Assembly (NCBI GenBank): GCA_964547135.1
Contig: CAZJMK010000008.1
Span: 12,519-76,518, forward strand
Direction: 5' to 3'
Length of the DNA stretch: 64,000 bases
Source of the DNA: JAJXSS01 sp964547135
GTDB lineage: Bacteria > Planctomycetota > Phycisphaerae > Phycisphaerales > Phycisphaeraceae
Below, in pieces: positions 50,272-58,735 of the stretch (its first letter is position 1; each line of letters starts with the position of its first letter). Made by a program: the position numbers and the translations under genes. The notes under the pieces are model-generated. The model had not been told where the DNA came from and ran no database searches. It was given only the letters and a program-made list of their open reading frames with translations.

Positions 50272-51584
50272 GCTGCGGCTCCCGTGGTTTGCCAGTCGAT
50301 CAGTGGCTGCAGCTTGGAAATAGTGCGCCCGCCTGCGTAAGCCCGATCAACGCCCGATGTCGGCTGTACATGCAACTCAAAACTCACCCCCGGCCCGGTC
50401 AAGGTTCCACCTTCATGCAGTGAACCACGCACCGTCAGGGCATAGGCCCGCGGCGCAAGCAGATTGGCCGGAATCGTCGCCTGCGAACGGTAACGCCCCG
50501 GCAGCGTCACCGGCACCTGTGCCTGATGTTCATCGTGAAAACTGCGAATCAGAATGTCGCCCCATTCATCGCATACATCGAAATAAACACGCAGCCCGGT
50601 CAAGGGTTGCCTGACTTCATATTCCACTTCCACCGTCACGGGTTGTCCGTTGCCCACCAAAAGCGTTGGCCGATCGTGTTGATAAACATCCACCTTGTGT
50701 AATTGGAAGGCTGGGTGAAGCGGAAGCTGTGCCACTTTCTCTGCCAGTTGACCGTAGTCGGATTCGCCGGTGTCCGTGCCCAGGTATGCTTTGACGCAAT
50801 CGTCCGCCAGCCCGTCGCACAACACCCGCCCTGCCTGCAACACGATCGCACGCTGGCACAGACTCAGCACCGCACGCATGTTGTGACTGACAAACAGCAC
50901 CGTGCGACCATTGCCCGCCACCTCCCGCATCCGCCCCAGGCAGCGCGCCTGAAATGCCGCATCGCCCACTGCCAATACCTCATCGACGATCAACACCTCC
51001 GGCTCCAGGTGGGCCGCCACCGCAAACGCCAGGCGCACATACATGCCGCTGGAATAGCGCTTCACCGGCGTGTCCAAAAACTTTTCCACCCCGGCGAAAT
51101 CGACAATCGCATCAAACTTGCGCTTCACTTCCCTCTGACTCATCCCCAATACCGCCCCGTTCAAAAAAATGTTTTCACGACCCGTCAGTTCCGGGTGAAA
51201 CCCAGTGCCCACTTCCAGCAAACTGCCCACCCGGCCATCGATGGTGATCTGCCCGTGCGTCGGTGAAGTGATGCGCGACAATATTTTGAGCAGCGTGCTT
51301 TTACCCGCGCCGTTGCGACCGATGATGCCCAGTACCTGGCCGCGCGGCACGGTGAAATTCACATCCCGCAATGCCCAAAATGCTTTTTCACTTTCACCCT
51401 TGGTCGATTCACTTACCCCATCCGCCCCGTGCTTGTCTTGCATATCGCCCGGCTTGCGCCAGTTGCGTGGTGACAACCGCCCCAGCCAGTGGCTGACGCT
51501 TTCGCGCAGGTCGGCATGCGTCCCGCTCCGCCCCAGCCGGTATCGCTTACTCAACCCTTCAACCTGTATCACCGTGTCACTCAT
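50268..51584 (-). CDS. wzt: Wzt-type ABC exporter ATPase with C-terminal glycan-binding domain
   Basis: The ATG at 51584 (M-S-D-T-V-I-Q-V-E-G-L-S-K) gives 438 residues. The ATPase domain (to about 270) has Walker A G-R-N-G-A-G-K-S-T near 87, the polysaccharide-exporter signature Y-S-S-G-M-Y-V-R near 166 and Walker B V-L-I-V-D-E-V-L-A-V-G-D near 186. After a linker, residues about 290-425 form a beta-sandwich Wzt_C-like domain (P-V-T-V-E-V-E-Y-E-V near 307, G-D-I-L-I-R-S-F near 332). In known systems this domain recognises the finished chain, often its methylated end, and so selects what is exported. It pairs with Wzm upstream. It ends T-T-G-A-A-A. Confidence 0.92.
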   Translation of the reverse strand: MSDTVIQVEGLSKRYRLGRSGTHADLRESVSHWLGRLSPRNWRKPGDMQDKHGADGVSESTKGESEKAFWALRDVNFTVPRGQVLGIIGRNGAGKSTLLKILSRITSPTHGQITIDGRVGSLLEVGTGFHPELTGRENIFLNGAVLGMSQREVKRKFDAIVDFAGVEKFLDTPVKRYSSGMYVRLAFAVAAHLEPEVLIVDEVLAVGDAAFQARCLGRMREVAGNGRTVLFVSHNMRAVLSLCQRAIVLQAGRVLCDGLADDCVKAYLGTDTGESDYGQLAEKVAQLPLHPAFQLHKVDVYQHDRPTLLVGNGQPVTVEVEYEVRQPLTGLRVYFDVCDEWGDILIRSFHDEHQAQVPVTLPGRYRSQATIPANLLAPRAYALTVRGSLHEGGTLTGPGVSFELHVQPTSGVDRAYAGGRTISKLQPLIDWQTTGAAA

Positions 51585-51644
51585 TCCCGATGCCTTATGC
51601 TGTTTCCGTTCCATGACACTCGACCACTTCTTCTGCCGATTCGT

Positions 51645-51779
51645 CTCTCGGATTACCCGGGCCCTCGTCACTCGCTACGCTCGTGCCTCGTTCCCGGCTT
51701 GTTTCTTCAAATTCGAAATCCGAAATTCGAAATCCGAAATCTTCTTCACACTCGACCACTCGGCCACTTGACCACTTCC
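51645..51779. repeat. Hairpin element, CGAAATY tract and CACTCGGCC tract between wzm and wzt
   Basis: A GATTACCCGGGCCCTCGTCA hairpin (51651-51701; arms CACTCGC-TAC-GCTCGTG) is followed by GCTTGTTTCTTCAAATTCGA and CACTCGACCACTCGGCCACT. These three modules occur in the same order at 34539-34655 and 42371-42450. They separate two genes that are otherwise nearly always tightly linked. Confidence 0.83.
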
Positions 51780-52658
51780 TCAAATCACATCCGCGAAGGT
51801 TTTTTCCGTATGGGCAAACACCGCCAACCCGACGGATAACAGTGCCATTGCCAGCAGCACGGACCAACCCAGTGCCCACCAATCGATGGATAGCCCCAGC
51901 GTGGCGGCACGAAACGCACCGATCGTCCCGGCCATGGGGTTGAAGTTCATCAGCCAGCGTCCCGCCTCCGGCAGCGCACTGGTCGGTGCCAACACCGGCG
52001 TCACGAAAAACCAGACCTGCACCACAAACGGCACCACATGCCGAAAATCACGGAATCGCACCGCCAGGGCCGCCAATAAAATGCCCACGCCCAAAGCCAC
52101 CAGCACCGTCGTGCCAATGAACATCGGTAACAACAACAGCGTCAACGTCGGCGGTGTGCCGAACCAAATCATGAGCACCCCCAGCATCACCATTGCAATC
52201 AGGTAATCCAGCAGCGGTGCCCCCAACGATGAAAGCGGTATGAGCAATCGAGGGAAATAAACTTTTTGCACGATGGAAGCGTTGCCGATGAAACTGTTGG
52301 TGCTGCTGGTCACTGATGCTGCAAAAAACATCCAGGGCACCAGTCCCGCATACAAAAAAATCGGGTAGGGCACATCGCCGCTGGTTTGCGCCAGGTTCAG
52401 CCATTGACCGAACACCAGTTGCAACACGATCATGCTGACCAAAGGTTGCACAATGGCCCAGGCGATGCCCAGCACCGCCTGCCGATAACGCACCTGAATA
52501 TCGCGCTTGGCCAATAACCAGAGCAGGTCCCGATAACGCCAAAGCTCACGCGGCGCGATAGCATCCATGGCGCGATTGGGGCCGATGACCGTGCGCTGAC
52601 TGGCCGGAGTGGTGCTGTTCACCATGGCCGATAAGGTTGTGATATTGGTCGCTGACAA
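51780..52658 (-). CDS. wzm: Wzm-type ABC-2 polysaccharide export permease
   Basis: The 292-residue protein has the ABC-2 layout: an amphipathic entry helix with L-L-A-K-R-D-I-Q-V-R-Y-R-Q-A-V-L-G-I-A-W near residue 47, then six membrane segments (about 65-85, 100-122, 145-168, 172-198, 205-222, 260-282) and a P-L-S-S-L-G-A-P-L-L-D-Y region near 142. The Q-V-R-Y-R-x-x-x-L-G motif is diagnostic for polysaccharide and teichoic acid exporters. With Wzt it forms the channel that moves the finished glycan across the inner membrane. It is the first gene of the minus-strand cluster; its end (T-F-A-D-V-I) does not show Ala-Ala. Confidence 0.92.
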   Translation of the reverse strand: MSATNITTLSAMVNSTTPASQRTVIGPNRAMDAIAPRELWRYRDLLWLLAKRDIQVRYRQAVLGIAWAIVQPLVSMIVLQLVFGQWLNLAQTSGDVPYPIFLYAGLVPWMFFAASVTSSTNSFIGNASIVQKVYFPRLLIPLSSLGAPLLDYLIAMVMLGVLMIWFGTPPTLTLLLLPMFIGTTVLVALGVGILLAALAVRFRDFRHVVPFVVQVWFFVTPVLAPTSALPEAGRWLMNFNPMAGTIGAFRAATLGLSIDWWALGWSVLLAMALLSVGLAVFAHTEKTFADVI

Positions 52659-52896
52659 ACGCGTGCTCCCTGAAAACCCTCCGACGGGGTCGCTCCCCCA
52701 ACCCCACGATGAGGCACGACCGCTGCAACCGTCATCGGCTGCACAACCGTTATCGTCGGAATCGGTGCTTCACTTGACTGCCCGTTTTGAAATCCAATCA
52801 ACCATAGCGACACAGAGGCACAGAGAAATAGGGCAGCGGCTTGACGCAACCCGGCGGTACAATCAACCGATCATTCTGTTACACCCAGGGGTCATC

Positions 52897-53691
52897 ATGA
52901 ACACGACCTACCTCGAGCAGGATCGTCTTTTTTTCGAGCAGCGCGATCAGCAATCACGTCACTCCGCACAGGTGGTTGTGCCGATCGTGATGCAAATGCT
53001 TGCACCGCGCAGCGTGGTCGATCTGGGCTGCGGCGTGGGCACCTGGCTGTCGGTCTTCAGGGAACAGGGCGTTGAACGGGTGCTGGGTGTTGAAGCGGGC
53101 GAAGTCGATCTGTCGCTCTTGCGGATCAAGGCTGATGAGTTCCAGCGCGCAGACCTCACCCAGCCTTTTCATCACGATCAGCGTTTTGACTTGGCGATGA
53201 GCTTGGAAGTGGCTGAACATTTACCCGAATCATCGGCAAAAACATTTGTGCAATCGCTGGTGAAACTTTCGACTGCGGTGCTTTTTTCCGCAGCGGTGCC
53301 GCATCAGGGGGGCATTCACCATGTCAACGAACAATGGCCCCAGTACTGGGTCGCTTTGTTCGCTGAACATCGCTATCAGGTGATCGATGCGATTCGTCCG
53401 CGCATCTGGCGTGACCCGCAGGTGCAGGCCTGGTACGCCCAGAACACTTTTTTATTCGTGCATGAAGATCATTTGCACAATCAACCCCTGCTCGAACAAG
53501 CGCAGAAGGAAACCCGGTTGCACATGCTGGACCTGATTCACCCGCAGTATGCACAGTGGAAAGCGGACCAACAGCAACAGCGCGTACAAAAAGCCGGCGA
53601 ACTGACCCTGGGCATCGTCGCCGGGCAACTGCCCACACTCATCCGCAAATCCATCGCCTCACACTGGCGGCAACTGATCGGGGCAAGGTGA
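52897..53691 (+). CDS. SAM-dependent methyltransferase
   Basis: The ATG at 52897 (M-N-T-T-Y-L-E-Q-D-R-L-F-F) is chosen because the 96 codons upstream overlap the divergent wzm start and are not protein-like. The 264-residue protein has motif I R-S-V-V-D-L-G-C-G-V-G-T-W near residue 38, V-L-G-V-E-A-G-E-V near 62 and D-L-A-M-S-L-E-V-A-E-H-L-P near 98. The C-terminal 80 residues are helical with Gln-rich stretches. A role in glycan modification is inferred from its neighbours. It is the first of two plus-strand genes divergent from the exporter; an AGGGG site precedes it. Confidence 0.82.
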   Translation: MNTTYLEQDRLFFEQRDQQSRHSAQVVVPIVMQMLAPRSVVDLGCGVGTWLSVFREQGVERVLGVEAGEVDLSLLRIKADEFQRADLTQPFHHDQRFDLAMSLEVAEHLPESSAKTFVQSLVKLSTAVLFSAAVPHQGGIHHVNEQWPQYWVALFAEHRYQVIDAIRPRIWRDPQVQAWYAQNTFLFVHEDHLHNQPLLEQAQKETRLHMLDLIHPQYAQWKADQQQQRVQKAGELTLGIVAGQLPTLIRKSIASHWRQLIGAR

Positions 53692-54088
53692 ATATGCCCA
53701 GACAAGCGTGTTCAACACAGAGATCACAGAGGCATGCCAAGGCACAAATGGGTTGATTGATCGCCGTGGCTGATACCGGTATTGCTCAGAGCCACGAGCG
53801 GAAGCGAGTGGTTCTTTGAAAAACCAAGAACCGCTCACTACCGTTCGCGACTCTGAGTCTCTCCATCTTGGCGTCTTGGCGTTATGTTATTCATTTCTGT
53901 CGGGTATGACTTCGTGTTCTTCATGTCTTGGTGGCCCATTCCGTATTGAACAACGGGGCATCGGTGCTACTTTGATCGGTGATGGCAGAATGCGGCTACC
54001 CTTGTGATGACAACTATGACTGGACAGCCCACAACTGCATCGCCTATCTTCATGGCCGGTTCACTCGTGAGGTTTATTCAACCGCCTT
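53692..54088. other. Gene-free stretch with periodic tracts and an imperfect inverted repeat
   Basis: About 395 bases without a gene. ACACAGAGATCACAGAGGCA at 53709 and CTTGGCGTCTTGGCGTTATG at 53866 are periodic tracts also met at 31838 and 32090. Between them 53789-53857 is an imperfect inverted repeat with arms of about 29 bases (GAGCCACGAGCGGAAGCGAG and its partner CGCTCACTACCGTTCGCGAC). A short frame at 53816-54007 crosses it and is not supported. Confidence 0.6.
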
Positions 54089-55081
54089 ATGTCAACCAAC
54101 ACCATGTCGCCTGAACCCTCCATTTCCGTCGTGATGCCCTGTTACAACGGGCTGCCCTACCTGCCACAAGCCATTGACAGTGCCTTGGCGCAGACCTTTT
54201 CGCCGCTGGAAATCATCGTGGTGGACGATGGCTCCAAGGACGACAGTGCCCACTACGTCCGCGAATACGAAAAAAAATACCCCGGCAAAGTGCGTCTGAT
54301 TCAACAAGCCAACAGCGGTGAACCGGCTGCCCGCAACACCGGTTGGCGAGCGTCCCGTGGTCAGTGGATTGCCATGCTCGATGCCGACGACTGGTGGGAA
54401 CCGCGCAAACTTGAATTGCAGCATCAGGCAGCAACCAATGCGGGCGATGAGTGCGTATTGGTGCATACCGGGTTTGTGCGTCATTACCCGGACGGGCGGG
54501 CTGTGCCGTGGGACATGAAAGGGGCCTCACGTCGCGTCGGCTGGGCCACGGCTGCACTGTTGGAACCAGCCAGCATTGGCCACCCGTCGATACTGGTGCG
54601 CCGCAGCGCGCTGGAAAAAATCGGCGGCTATGACCCGTCGTACCGACAGGCTTGTGACATTGATTTGTACTTTCGCCTGTCCGCCATCGGCACGTTCGCT
54701 TTCGTCGCTGAGCATTTGCTGCACTATCGGATGCACGCCAAGCAGATGAGCGCCAGCCAGGCGGACCAGGTGCCGTATCACCACCGTGCCGTGCGCCGAT
54801 TTTTTGCGACGCACGAGGCCTTGGAAATGCGCATCGGCAAGGACCGGGTTCATAACGCCCTGGCAGCCCACCTGCTGGCCAAGGTCGAAAGTGCCTACTG
54901 GCGGCGCAACCTTGATGATTTTCGTCGCTTGCTTGCCTTCGCCACTGTCGAGGGATTGCACAGCCCGGAACTGGACCAATGGCAAAAGCGCGCCAAGTGG
55001 CCCGATTGGATGATCCGCGCCAAAGACAAGCTCACCGGTTCACCACAAAATGAGATAGCGGGTGATGAAGGGAACGTGTGA
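54089..55081 (+). CDS. GT2 family glycosyltransferase
   Basis: The 330-residue GT-A enzyme has S-V-V-M-P-C-Y-N-G near residue 13, I-I-V-V-D-D-G-S-K-D-D-S near 41, the N-S-G-E-P-A-A-R-N-T-G loop near 75 and the metal site A-M-L-D-A-D-D-W-W near 94. R-Q-A-C-D-I-D-L-Y-F-R near 188 replaces the common E-D-x-x. It has a C-terminal helical part of about 80 residues. It belongs to the polysaccharide region but lies on the opposite strand, is separated from the methyltransferase gene by repeats, and ends D-E-G-N-V rather than Ala-Ala. Confidence 0.87.
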   Translation: MSTNTMSPEPSISVVMPCYNGLPYLPQAIDSALAQTFSPLEIIVVDDGSKDDSAHYVREYEKKYPGKVRLIQQANSGEPAARNTGWRASRGQWIAMLDADDWWEPRKLELQHQAATNAGDECVLVHTGFVRHYPDGRAVPWDMKGASRRVGWATAALLEPASIGHPSILVRRSALEKIGGYDPSYRQACDIDLYFRLSAIGTFAFVAEHLLHYRMHAKQMSASQADQVPYHHRAVRRFFATHEALEMRIGKDRVHNALAAHLLAKVESAYWRRNLDDFRRLLAFATVEGLHSPELDQWQKRAKWPDWMIRAKDKLTGSPQNEIAGDEGNV

Positions 55082-55139
55082 ATATGATTGGCCCTCGTCA
55101 GCCATGAATGTACCGTGCTGTTGACGGCATCGGAGGGGC

Positions 55140-56414
55140 TTACGGTACCGGCTCAAGGTATCCGCGAATTTCACCCTTCAATTGTTCCACATACGCCTTC
55201 TGCGCCGCCTCGTTGCCGGGAATGCCCACCTTCACCGCTCGCACCACACCATCGACGATGACCGCGGTATGAGGAATGCCGCCGACGCCAAACGCTCGTG
55301 CCGCAGCGCCCTGTGTATCGACCAACACCGGCAACTTCAAACCCAACTGATCAACAAATCGGCGGATTGTGTCATTGTTTTCCTGCACATTCACCGCATA
55401 CACCACCACCGGTTTCTTTTCCGCCACCGCCCAGTCCCGCACCTGTTCCAACAGCGGCAGCCCCACCCGGCAAGGTCCGCACCAGCTCGCCCAAAAATCC
55501 AAAATCACCACCCGCGCCGATTCTTTGCTCAAATCAACCGGCTGACCTTCCATCGTCGTCAGCGTCACACTCGGCATCGGCTTATTCAAAGTCGCATGAC
55601 TGTTCGCCCCACTGCCTCCGCCGCCTTGCACCATCGCCTGCAACGTGCCAAAACTCTGTGACCCCTGTGTGTCGAAGGCGAACATTTTGTCGTCCGTCGG
55701 CTGATTGTGCTTTTCCACCTGCATCGTCACCATGACTTCCACCACCCCAGCCGAGGGCTGCCCCATTGCCGCACCATCGATCACCAGCACCGCTTGACGC
55801 AACAGGTTGGTTTGTGCGTCGATGTGCAACGCCCACGCTCGGCCATCCGCCAATTTCAAACGCAATACCTTTTCAGACTTTTTTTCAGACGTATTTTCAT
55901 CAGCCGACGCCTCCGTCGGCACATCCAGTGAAAACGTCACCGGGTTGCCATCGCCCAGCACCGCCCACGGATCGGTCGCCAACAGCAACACCAGGTCGGG
56001 TAAATCAATGCCGCCGAGCACCGGGCCGATGGCTTGTAAACCGTCGTAGTCCAGCCGGGTGGGTGCGGTCATTGACAGATGACGACCGGGCACCTGATCG
56101 GCTTTGAAAAACAATTTGCTGCCGTCGCTGACCAGAAGGGTATCCGGGCGATCGACGCGCAAACGATTACCAGGCCGATCGAATGCGATCAGGTAATCCA
56201 TGCTCTGCCGCAGCCGCCCGGCTTTCTGGGCAATGGTGATGGTCACCGTCGCCTGATAGGTTTGCGTCTGCTGATAGGTTTGCAGCAGTTGCTCGCGGGC
56301 CTGTTGCGTGCGGTCGCCTTCACCGGGGGCCTGGGCGAGGGTTGTTGCCTGCGTGAGCCAGGTCAGAGTCAAAAGCCAAATAGCGATGGCCGAGCTTGCT
56401 TTGTAATGTGGCAT
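55140..56414 (-). CDS. DUF2092-type domain fused to a TlpA/ResA-like thioredoxin
   Basis: The ATG at 56414 (M-P-H-Y-K-A-S-S-A-I-A-I-W) starts a Sec signal (A-I-A-I-W-L-L-T-L-T-W-L-T-Q-A-T-T-L-A-Q, cleavage near residue 28). The 424-residue protein first has a beta-rich DUF2092/LolA-like part (Y-Q-A-T-V-T-I-T-I-A-Q near 54, F-F-K-A-D-Q-V-P-G-R near 102). From about 280 a thioredoxin fold follows with the active site W-A-S-W-C-G-P-C-R near 309, the cis-Pro in G-G-I-P-H-T near 380 and V-Y-A-V-N-V-Q-E-N. It should act outside the cytoplasm as a thiol-disulfide reductase, with the first domain holding a lipoprotein or lipid-like ligand. The combination is common in planctomycetes. It is a single gene. 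Confidence 0.86.
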   Translation of the reverse strand: MPHYKASSAIAIWLLTLTWLTQATTLAQAPGEGDRTQQAREQLLQTYQQTQTYQATVTITIAQKAGRLRQSMDYLIAFDRPGNRLRVDRPDTLLVSDGSKLFFKADQVPGRHLSMTAPTRLDYDGLQAIGPVLGGIDLPDLVLLLATDPWAVLGDGNPVTFSLDVPTEASADENTSEKKSEKVLRLKLADGRAWALHIDAQTNLLRQAVLVIDGAAMGQPSAGVVEVMVTMQVEKHNQPTDDKMFAFDTQGSQSFGTLQAMVQGGGGSGANSHATLNKPMPSVTLTTMEGQPVDLSKESARVVILDFWASWCGPCRVGLPLLEQVRDWAVAEKKPVVVYAVNVQENNDTIRRFVDQLGLKLPVLVDTQGAAARAFGVGGIPHTAVIVDGVVRAVKVGIPGNEAAQKAYVEQLKGEIRGYLEPVP

Positions 56415-56512
56415 GACATGGGCCTTGTGTGAGCGGTTTTTTCTGAGCACGGCTGAACTTCACGTCCTCGTGAAATTAAGGATGACTTATAAAATGCAAT
56501 GACAACATAACC

Positions 56513-57085
56513 TCAACCTTTTCGGATGGCATCAATCAATGGCTGATCGATTTGAATATGTGCGTCGGCACACATGATCAAGTCTTGATGAGCGCGATTG
56601 ATACGGTTGTAGGCCAGAACCATACGCACCCCCAATTTTTTGGCCTCTTCAAAGGCTGGAATAAAGTCGCTGTCGCCTGCAACGACGATGGCGGTGGCAA
56701 TCTGTCGAGAAAAAGACAACGTTAAAATATCAACCGCCAATTGCACATCGACGCGCTTTTGTTCAAAAATTGGGCGACTTGTCGTCTGATCAATACCTCG
56801 AAACTCCAATCTGCCAAGACGAACTTCAAAACTGGGGATTTGTCGAAGTGAGTAAATGAATTTTTCACCTTTACTAAATCGCAGGGCTTCCTCCGGGCTT
56901 GGCTTGGCGGGCTGATACGGTAAGCAGTTGTAATAGTAGGTTCGTAGTAAAGGTTCATGACCCTTTGCCAAGGATTGTCCGATTTTGCTGAAATCAACCG
57001 GGGTTCGATTGAATGCTTTTTCAAGAACCTTTTGCAAATAACCGCCGTCAACAAACACACAGGTTCGAGACATGATAATCCCCAT
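56513..57085 (-). CDS. NYN (LabA/DUF88) PIN-like nuclease-type protein
   Basis: The frame has 190 residues from the ATG at 57085; an ATG four codons later (57073) with GGGG upstream is an equally likely start. NYN-domain acidic residues are visible in C-V-F-V-D-G-G-Y-L near residue 9, R-V-D-V-Q-L-A-V-D-I near 110 and V-V-A-G-D-S-D-F-I-P near 134, and V-R-M-V-L-A-Y near 153 follows. The fold is that of PIN-type RNases, so RNA cleavage is plausible. The region 56,460-57,200 is visibly poorer in GC than its neighbours, and the codons are less G/C-ended, which hints at recent acquisition. An intrinsic terminator lies directly before the start. Confidence 0.82.
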   Translation of the reverse strand: MGIIMSRTCVFVDGGYLQKVLEKAFNRTPVDFSKIGQSLAKGHEPLLRTYYYNCLPYQPAKPSPEEALRFSKGEKFIYSLRQIPSFEVRLGRLEFRGIDQTTSRPIFEQKRVDVQLAVDILTLSFSRQIATAIVVAGDSDFIPAFEEAKKLGVRMVLAYNRINRAHQDLIMCADAHIQIDQPLIDAIRKG

Positions 57086-57086
57086 G

Positions 57087-57112
57087 AAAAAACCCCTGTG
57101 TCAACACAGAGG
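57087..57112 (-). terminator. Intrinsic terminator or leader attenuator before the NYN gene
   Basis: On the minus strand CCTCTGTG-TTGA-CACAGGGG is followed by TTTTTT, and the NYN start codon follows within two bases. It can end nuoD transcripts. Because it abuts the start, any transcript of the NYN gene must either start inside it or read through it. Confidence 0.75.
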
Positions 57113-57203
57113 CTTCGTTGAATATTGACCCGACATCGCAAGCAACGCCGGGGCTTATTTATGAATGAATCATAGATGATATCGGCTGAATTGTCAATGA
57201 AAA

Positions 57204-58460
57204 TCACCGATCCACCTGACCCATCACCACGTCAATCGAACCGATGATCGCAGGTACATCCGCCAGCAGACAATTTTTCGCCACCATCGGCAGCACCGAC
57301 AAATTGCAGAACGTCGCCGCCCGGGCACGCACCCGATACGGAATCGGCCCACCCTGACTTTCAAGATGAAAACCCAGCACCCCACGCGGGTTTTCCGTTT
57401 CCACGTAAACCTCGCCTTCGGGCACCTTGAAATTTTTGCCAAGTTTCACACGGTACTGGCCCTCACCGCCCCCCGCAGCCGGAATCATTTTGATGCACTG
57501 TCGAAGCAACTTGCAGCTTTCCACCATTTCATGCATACGCACAATGTACCGGTCCCAGCAGTCGCCCAGTGAACCGACTTCGCCCTTGCCGACGATGATG
57601 TCAAAGTCCAGTTCGTCGTACAACGAGTACCCCCGGGTTTTGCCATCCGCTTGCTTGACCCGTCGCAGGTCATAGGCCACCCCGCTGCCGCGGATCACCG
57701 GCCCGGTCAGTGCGTATTGCGTACACAACCTGGGCGATATCACACCAACATTCGCGGTGCGCTTGATGAAAATCTGGTTGTACGAAAGCAACTGGTTGTA
57801 CTCATGAATTTTGGGCTCAAAATAATCCAAAAATTCGCCCAGCTTTTGCAGGTAGTCAGCCGGCAGGTCATGCGTGCTGCCCCCGGGCGTCAGGTAGCTG
57901 TAGGTGAGCCTTGCTCCGCAGACCATTTCAAATAAATCAAGGATGTATTCACGTTCACGAAAGGCATACAAAAACGGGGTGAACGCACCGATGTCCAACC
58001 CGTACGTGCCGAAGCTCACCAGGTGCGAGGCGATGCGGTTGAGTTCGCAGACAATAATGCGAACGAACTCCGCCCGTCGTGGCAACTCGATACCCGCAAG
58101 CGTTTCCACCGCCCGACACCAGGCCCAGTTTTCGTTCATGCCCGCCACGTAATCCATGCGGTCGGTGTAGGGCACATATTGTGCGTAGGGTAAATTCTCG
58201 CCGATCTTCTCGGCACAGCGATGCAGGTAGCCGATGTGCGGAATACATTCGAGCACCATTTCGCCGTCGGTGCGCAAAACGACCCGCAACACGCCATGCG
58301 TCGATGGGTGCTGCGGTCCCATGTTGACCAGCATTTCCTCCGTACGCACATCCGCCTGGGTATCGGGAGTCAACCGCGCATCGGGCCGTTGAATGCGATA
58401 GTCGTCGGTGCGTGTATCGGGGCTGCTGTCGCTTTGGATCGGCGTCATGTGCAACATCAT
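57204..58460 (-). CDS. nuoD: NADH-quinone oxidoreductase subunit D (NuoD)
   Basis: The 418-residue protein is a normal-length NuoD (49-kDa subunit). It shows N-M-G-P-Q-H-P-S-T-H-G-V-L near residue 46, I-G-Y-L-H-R-C-A-E-K near 76, the Y-x-x-R-x-D-Y segment V-P-Y-T-D-R-M-D-Y near 97, and Y-x-E near the C-terminus (E-G-E-V-Y-V-E-T-E-N-P-R-G near 352). The end M-G-Q-V-D-R is the family's D-R. The His and Asp near the quinone site (H-P-S-T-H, D-R-M-D) are kept. It belongs to the peripheral arm of complex I. No other nuo gene is adjacent, so the complex is split in the genome. Confidence 0.95.
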   Translation of the reverse strand: MMLHMTPIQSDSSPDTRTDDYRIQRPDARLTPDTQADVRTEEMLVNMGPQHPSTHGVLRVVLRTDGEMVLECIPHIGYLHRCAEKIGENLPYAQYVPYTDRMDYVAGMNENWAWCRAVETLAGIELPRRAEFVRIIVCELNRIASHLVSFGTYGLDIGAFTPFLYAFREREYILDLFEMVCGARLTYSYLTPGGSTHDLPADYLQKLGEFLDYFEPKIHEYNQLLSYNQIFIKRTANVGVISPRLCTQYALTGPVIRGSGVAYDLRRVKQADGKTRGYSLYDELDFDIIVGKGEVGSLGDCWDRYIVRMHEMVESCKLLRQCIKMIPAAGGGEGQYRVKLGKNFKVPEGEVYVETENPRGVLGFHLESQGGPIPYRVRARAATFCNLSVLPMVAKNCLLADVPAIIGSIDVVMGQVDR

Positions 58461-58479
58461 AACGACTGGTTGTACGCAA

Positions 58480-58735
58480 GTGGTCGAGTGATCAAGTGAA
58501 AGAAATCAAGCCAAGGACGAGGCCGACAGGCCGAGGTCTTGGGTATTCTGACGAGTCCAAAGTCCAAAGTGATTGGAAATAATGCGACCGAGTGATTGTA
58601 CATTTTGCAGTTGATTGGTCGTCCAGTTCCGTCAATCACCAAATCGCCAGATCACCAGATCGCCAAATCACATGGTTCGCGCACTCGGCCACTCGGCCAC
58701 TCGGCCACTCGGCCACTTCTTTCCGCACTTGACTC
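58480..58735. repeat. Repeat block upstream of nuoD
   Basis: CAAGTGGTCGAGTGATCAAG and a minus-strand GAATACCC hairpin (58507-58548) are followed by AAATCGCCAGATCACCAGAT (8-9-base period) and CACTCGGCCACTCGGCCACT (58683-58718). No gene or clear promoter is seen between nuoD and tRNA-Tyr otherwise. Confidence 0.8.

Noticed and set aside
52609..52896. 96-codon extension of the methyltransferase
   Set aside because: It overlaps the divergent wzm start, lacks a ribosome-binding site and is not protein-like.
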